DNA from: Methanobacterium sp. | GTDB taxonomy: Archaea > Methanobacteriota > Methanobacteria > Methanobacteriales > Methanobacteriaceae | Direction: 5' to 3' | NCBI GenBank assembly: GCA_030539815.1 | Contig: JAUNXM010000005.1 | Location: 6,108-35,426 of the forward strand | DNA: 29,319 nucleotides | Shown here: one piece after another, positions 25,249 to 29,319 of the stretch | Layout: every line of letters begins with the position of its first letter | Position numbering within the stretch: position 1 is the first letter of the stretch | Made by a program: the position numbers and the translations under genes | The notes under the pieces: generated by a model | The model's input: only the letters and a program-made list of their open reading frames with translations | Told to the model about the DNA's origin: nothing | Databases searched by the model: none

Positions 25249-26184
25249 TTAATCAACAATCCCTTCGGTAACTACTTTGAACACTGCTTCACCCTCTGGT
25301 AGATGAGGGCTGTCCACTAAACGTGCGATACGTTTACCTGCAAGTCCTTTTTTAAGCCATATTCGGTAGGTTGAGGCGTGCCCAAGGACATGGCCTCCAA
25401 TAGCTTTAGTTGGGCTTCCGAAAAATGCATCAGGGCGTGCTTGAACTTGATTGGTCACAAAAACGGCCACATTGTAGGTGTTGGCAATGTTCTGCAGTGT
25501 GTGCAAGTGCTGGTTTAGTTTTTGTTGTCTGGTGGCTAGGGACTCCCTTCCCACGTATTCTGCCCTGAAATGGGATGTAAGTGAATCAACAATAACCAGA
25601 CGAATATTCACGCCTTTTTGTATGAGTTCGTTTACCTTGTCGGCCATGAGTATCTGGTGACTGGAATTAAATGCTCGGGCGATGTGTATTTTGCCTAAAA
25701 CTTCTTCTACATCTAAGGTAAATCCTTCTGCGATCTGTTTTATCCTTTCAGGTCTGAAAGTATTTTCAGTGTCTATGAAAACGCATTCTCCACATAAGCC
25801 TCCCTTTTCAGGAGGTAATTGGACTGTAACTGCGATTTCATGTGATATCTGACTTTTACCGGATCCGAATTCTCCGAAAACCTCGGTTATAGCCTGGGTT
25901 TCTATTCCTCCACCAATCAACTCATCTAGACCATTGCTACCGGTGATAATGTGGCCCACGTCTTTCCTGCGTTCCATCACATCCAGAGCTGTTTCAAAGT
26001 CGATTTGTTCCGCTTTCCGGGCAGCTTCAATAACTTTTTCTGCAACTCCCTCACCAATTTCAGCTTTAACACTGAGTTCCTTGGCGGTGGCTGTGGCCAG
26101 TCGCATCATATCTGCAAAACCAGCATCTCTTAATTTTTGAGCGGTTTTTTCTCCTACATTAGGTAAGTCTTCCAGTTCCACCAT
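25249..26184 (-). CDS. radA: DNA repair and recombination protein RadA
   Basis: RadA is the archaeal RecA/Rad51 recombinase that forms filaments on single-stranded DNA and drives strand exchange. The 311-residue protein has an N-terminal helix-hairpin-helix domain ([18 protein letters not shown] near residue 6-23), Walker A GEFGSGKS at 104-111, Walker B LVIVD at 196-200 and the DNA-binding loop region with [13 protein letters not shown]. Length is near the short end for the family. Start ATG has AAGGGAGAT just upstream. It follows the RPA gene on the same strand by about 115 bases. A T-rich tract at 25203-25232 after it probably ends the transcript. Confidence 0.97.
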   Translation of the reverse strand: MVELEDLPNVGEKTAQKLRDAGFADMMRLATATAKELSVKAEIGEGVAEKVIEAARKAEQIDFETALDVMERRKDVGHIITGSNGLDELIGGGIETQAITEVFGEFGSGKSQISHEIAVTVQLPPEKGGLCGECVFIDTENTFRPERIKQIAEGFTLDVEEVLGKIHIARAFNSSHQILMADKVNELIQKGVNIRLVIVDSLTSHFRAEYVGRESLATRQQKLNQHLHTLQNIANTYNVAVFVTNQVQARPDAFFGSPTKAIGGHVLGHASTYRIWLKKGLAGKRIARLVDSPHLPEGEAVFKVVTEGIVD

Positions 26185-26257
26185 CTTAATCTCCCTTTAA
26201 ATTCTTCATTTAATTGTTTAAGCTATTATTTGGATTAATCTATAATGGATGCTTGTA

Positions 26258-26290
26258 AATGGTAAGATTATTTATTTTTATTTTACCATT
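26258..26290 (-). terminator. Inverted repeat after the RPA gene, possible terminator
   Basis: AATGGTAA (26258-26265) and TTACCATT (26283-26290) are exact inverse copies with an AT-only-rich spacer, starting 9 bases after the RPA stop codon. It may form a hairpin that ends or protects the RPA transcript. Confidence 0.45.
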
Positions 26291-26298
26291 ACCCGTAA

Positions 26299-28674
<2,376 letters not shown>

Positions 28675-28908
28675 TTTATTTCCCTCACTAATATCTCTCT
28701 CCGGTCATATTATTAAATCATCTATCATATTCAATATACAAGTTAGTATTACATTATATATATATTTTATTACATATTCTGTTCAGTCAGTTGATGTTAT
28801 GTAAATATATATAATTTGTTTAGCCCTAGCTTTTGAGAAGTAATAGTACTGTCTATTGAGATTTATTTCATGATCAGATTTTTGGAATTTTTCTTGATGG
28901 GGGAATAG

Positions 28909-28917
28909 TATATATAA
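28909..28917 (+). promoter_or_regulatory. TATA box of the second MarR-type gene
   Basis: TATATATAA lies 43 bases before the ATG at 28960, giving a start near 28940 with a short leader that carries the AGGTGATC ribosome binding site at 28948-28955. Confidence 0.6.
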
Positions 28918-28938
28918 TAGTTAGTTAGATAAAACTAT
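28917..28938. promoter_or_regulatory. Candidate autoregulatory operator (ATAGTT-N10-AACTAT)
   Basis: ATAGTT and AACTAT are inverse copies 10 bases apart, overlapping the end of the TATA box and the likely transcription start of the MarR-type gene. A repressor dimer bound there would block transcription factor B or polymerase. Binding is inference. Confidence 0.4.
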
Positions 28939-28959
28939 TTACTTAACAGGTGATCACTA

Positions 28960-29319
28960 ATGAATAAGGAGCTAGAACTGGTAGAATCAATGGATAAACT
29001 GAGCGATTTAATGAGAAAATTCCAAACACAACTTCGTAGTGGAGATTTAAAAGAATACACTCTTAGACAACTTTACTACATAGAATTAATAGATAAAAAT
29101 CAGGGAATAAGCGTTTCGGAACTAGCCATAAAATTGGAAGTGAAAAAATCAACAGTTTCCATTGCAATCAACCAGCTAATTGATCTGGGGATTGTAAACA
29201 AAATCCAGTCCAACCAGGACAAACGTTTCTATTTCCTGCAATTAACTCCCAAAGGTAACCAAATAATGGAAATGCACAAACAAGTCCACAAAAATACTAT
29301 AAAAAAGATTTTAAAGATT
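28960..29319 (+). CDS. MarR-family transcriptional regulator, truncated by window edge
   Basis: I translated this by hand: 120 codons without a stop run to the window end. The product has an N-terminal helix (MDKLSDLMRKFQTQL), then a winged helix: ISVSELAIKLEVKKSTVSIA as helix-turn-helix at about residues 53-72 and a wing with NQDKRFYFLQLTPKG at about 91-105. This is the MarR pattern. AGGTGATC 4 bases upstream supports the ATG. Only some 20-30 residues of the C-terminal dimer helix should be missing. Its target genes probably lie to the right of the window. It is not closely similar to the regulator at 6705-7145. Confidence 0.88.
   Translation, partial: MNKELELVESMDKLSDLMRKFQTQLRSGDLKEYTLRQLYYIELIDKNQGISVSELAIKLEVKKSTVSIAINQLIDLGIVNKIQSNQDKRFYFLQLTPKGNQIMEMHKQVHKNTIKKILKI

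Overview
The window looks like chromosome of a hydrogenotrophic methanogen of the order Methanobacteriales, most likely a mesophilic Methanobacterium-type organism. The evidence is an F420-era methanogen marker (heterodisulfide reductase subunit HdrA), an archaeal-type S-adenosylmethionine synthetase, archaeal RadA and a multi-OB-fold RPA, a DmrX-like iron-sulfur flavoprotein, archaeal TATA boxes, and strong Shine-Dalgarno sites. The genus is an inference. No database search was possible.

Left part (1-10289), accessory and transport. It starts with the N-terminus of a MoeA protein and a CadD-like transporter. Two blocks of plus-strand ABC transporter genes follow: a NatA-type ATPase with an ABC-2 permease (1184-3397), and a MacB/FtsX permease, a LolD-type ATPase and a second ABC-2 permease (7345-10289). 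Between them lies an AT-richer minus-strand cassette (3412-7145). In order of transcription it holds a MarR-type regulator, a 41-residue four-cysteine peptide missing from ordinary ORF listings, a radical SAM/SPASM protein with an N-terminal PqqD-like recognition domain, an ABC ATPase and an ABC-2 permease. The last three genes overlap by 8 and 4 bases. This is the most interesting feature of the window: a complete-looking archaeal RiPP (ribosomally made, post-translationally modified peptide) system. Its precursor has the Cys-first, hydrophobic-tail layout of subtilosin-like sactipeptides.

Middle part (10404-18716). A minus-strand run encodes a polyprenol/diacylglycerol-kinase-like membrane protein, PurL, IleS and S-adenosylmethionine synthetase. 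Between mat and ileS, a TATA box is flanked by repeated TGATCAT elements. Two small plus-strand genes follow, a DUF192 protein and an unknown 95-residue protein.

Right part (18773-29319). Minus-strand genes encode an NTF2-like protein, a HEAT-repeat protein, a DmrX-like flavoprotein next to serine hydroxymethyltransferase GlyA (both tied to tetrahydromethanopterin one-carbon chemistry), a DUF169 protein, HdrA, RadA and a six-OB-fold RPA. The window ends inside a second MarR-type regulator, with a promoter and candidate operator in front of it. No rRNA, tRNA, CRISPR array, transposase or insertion sequence was seen.
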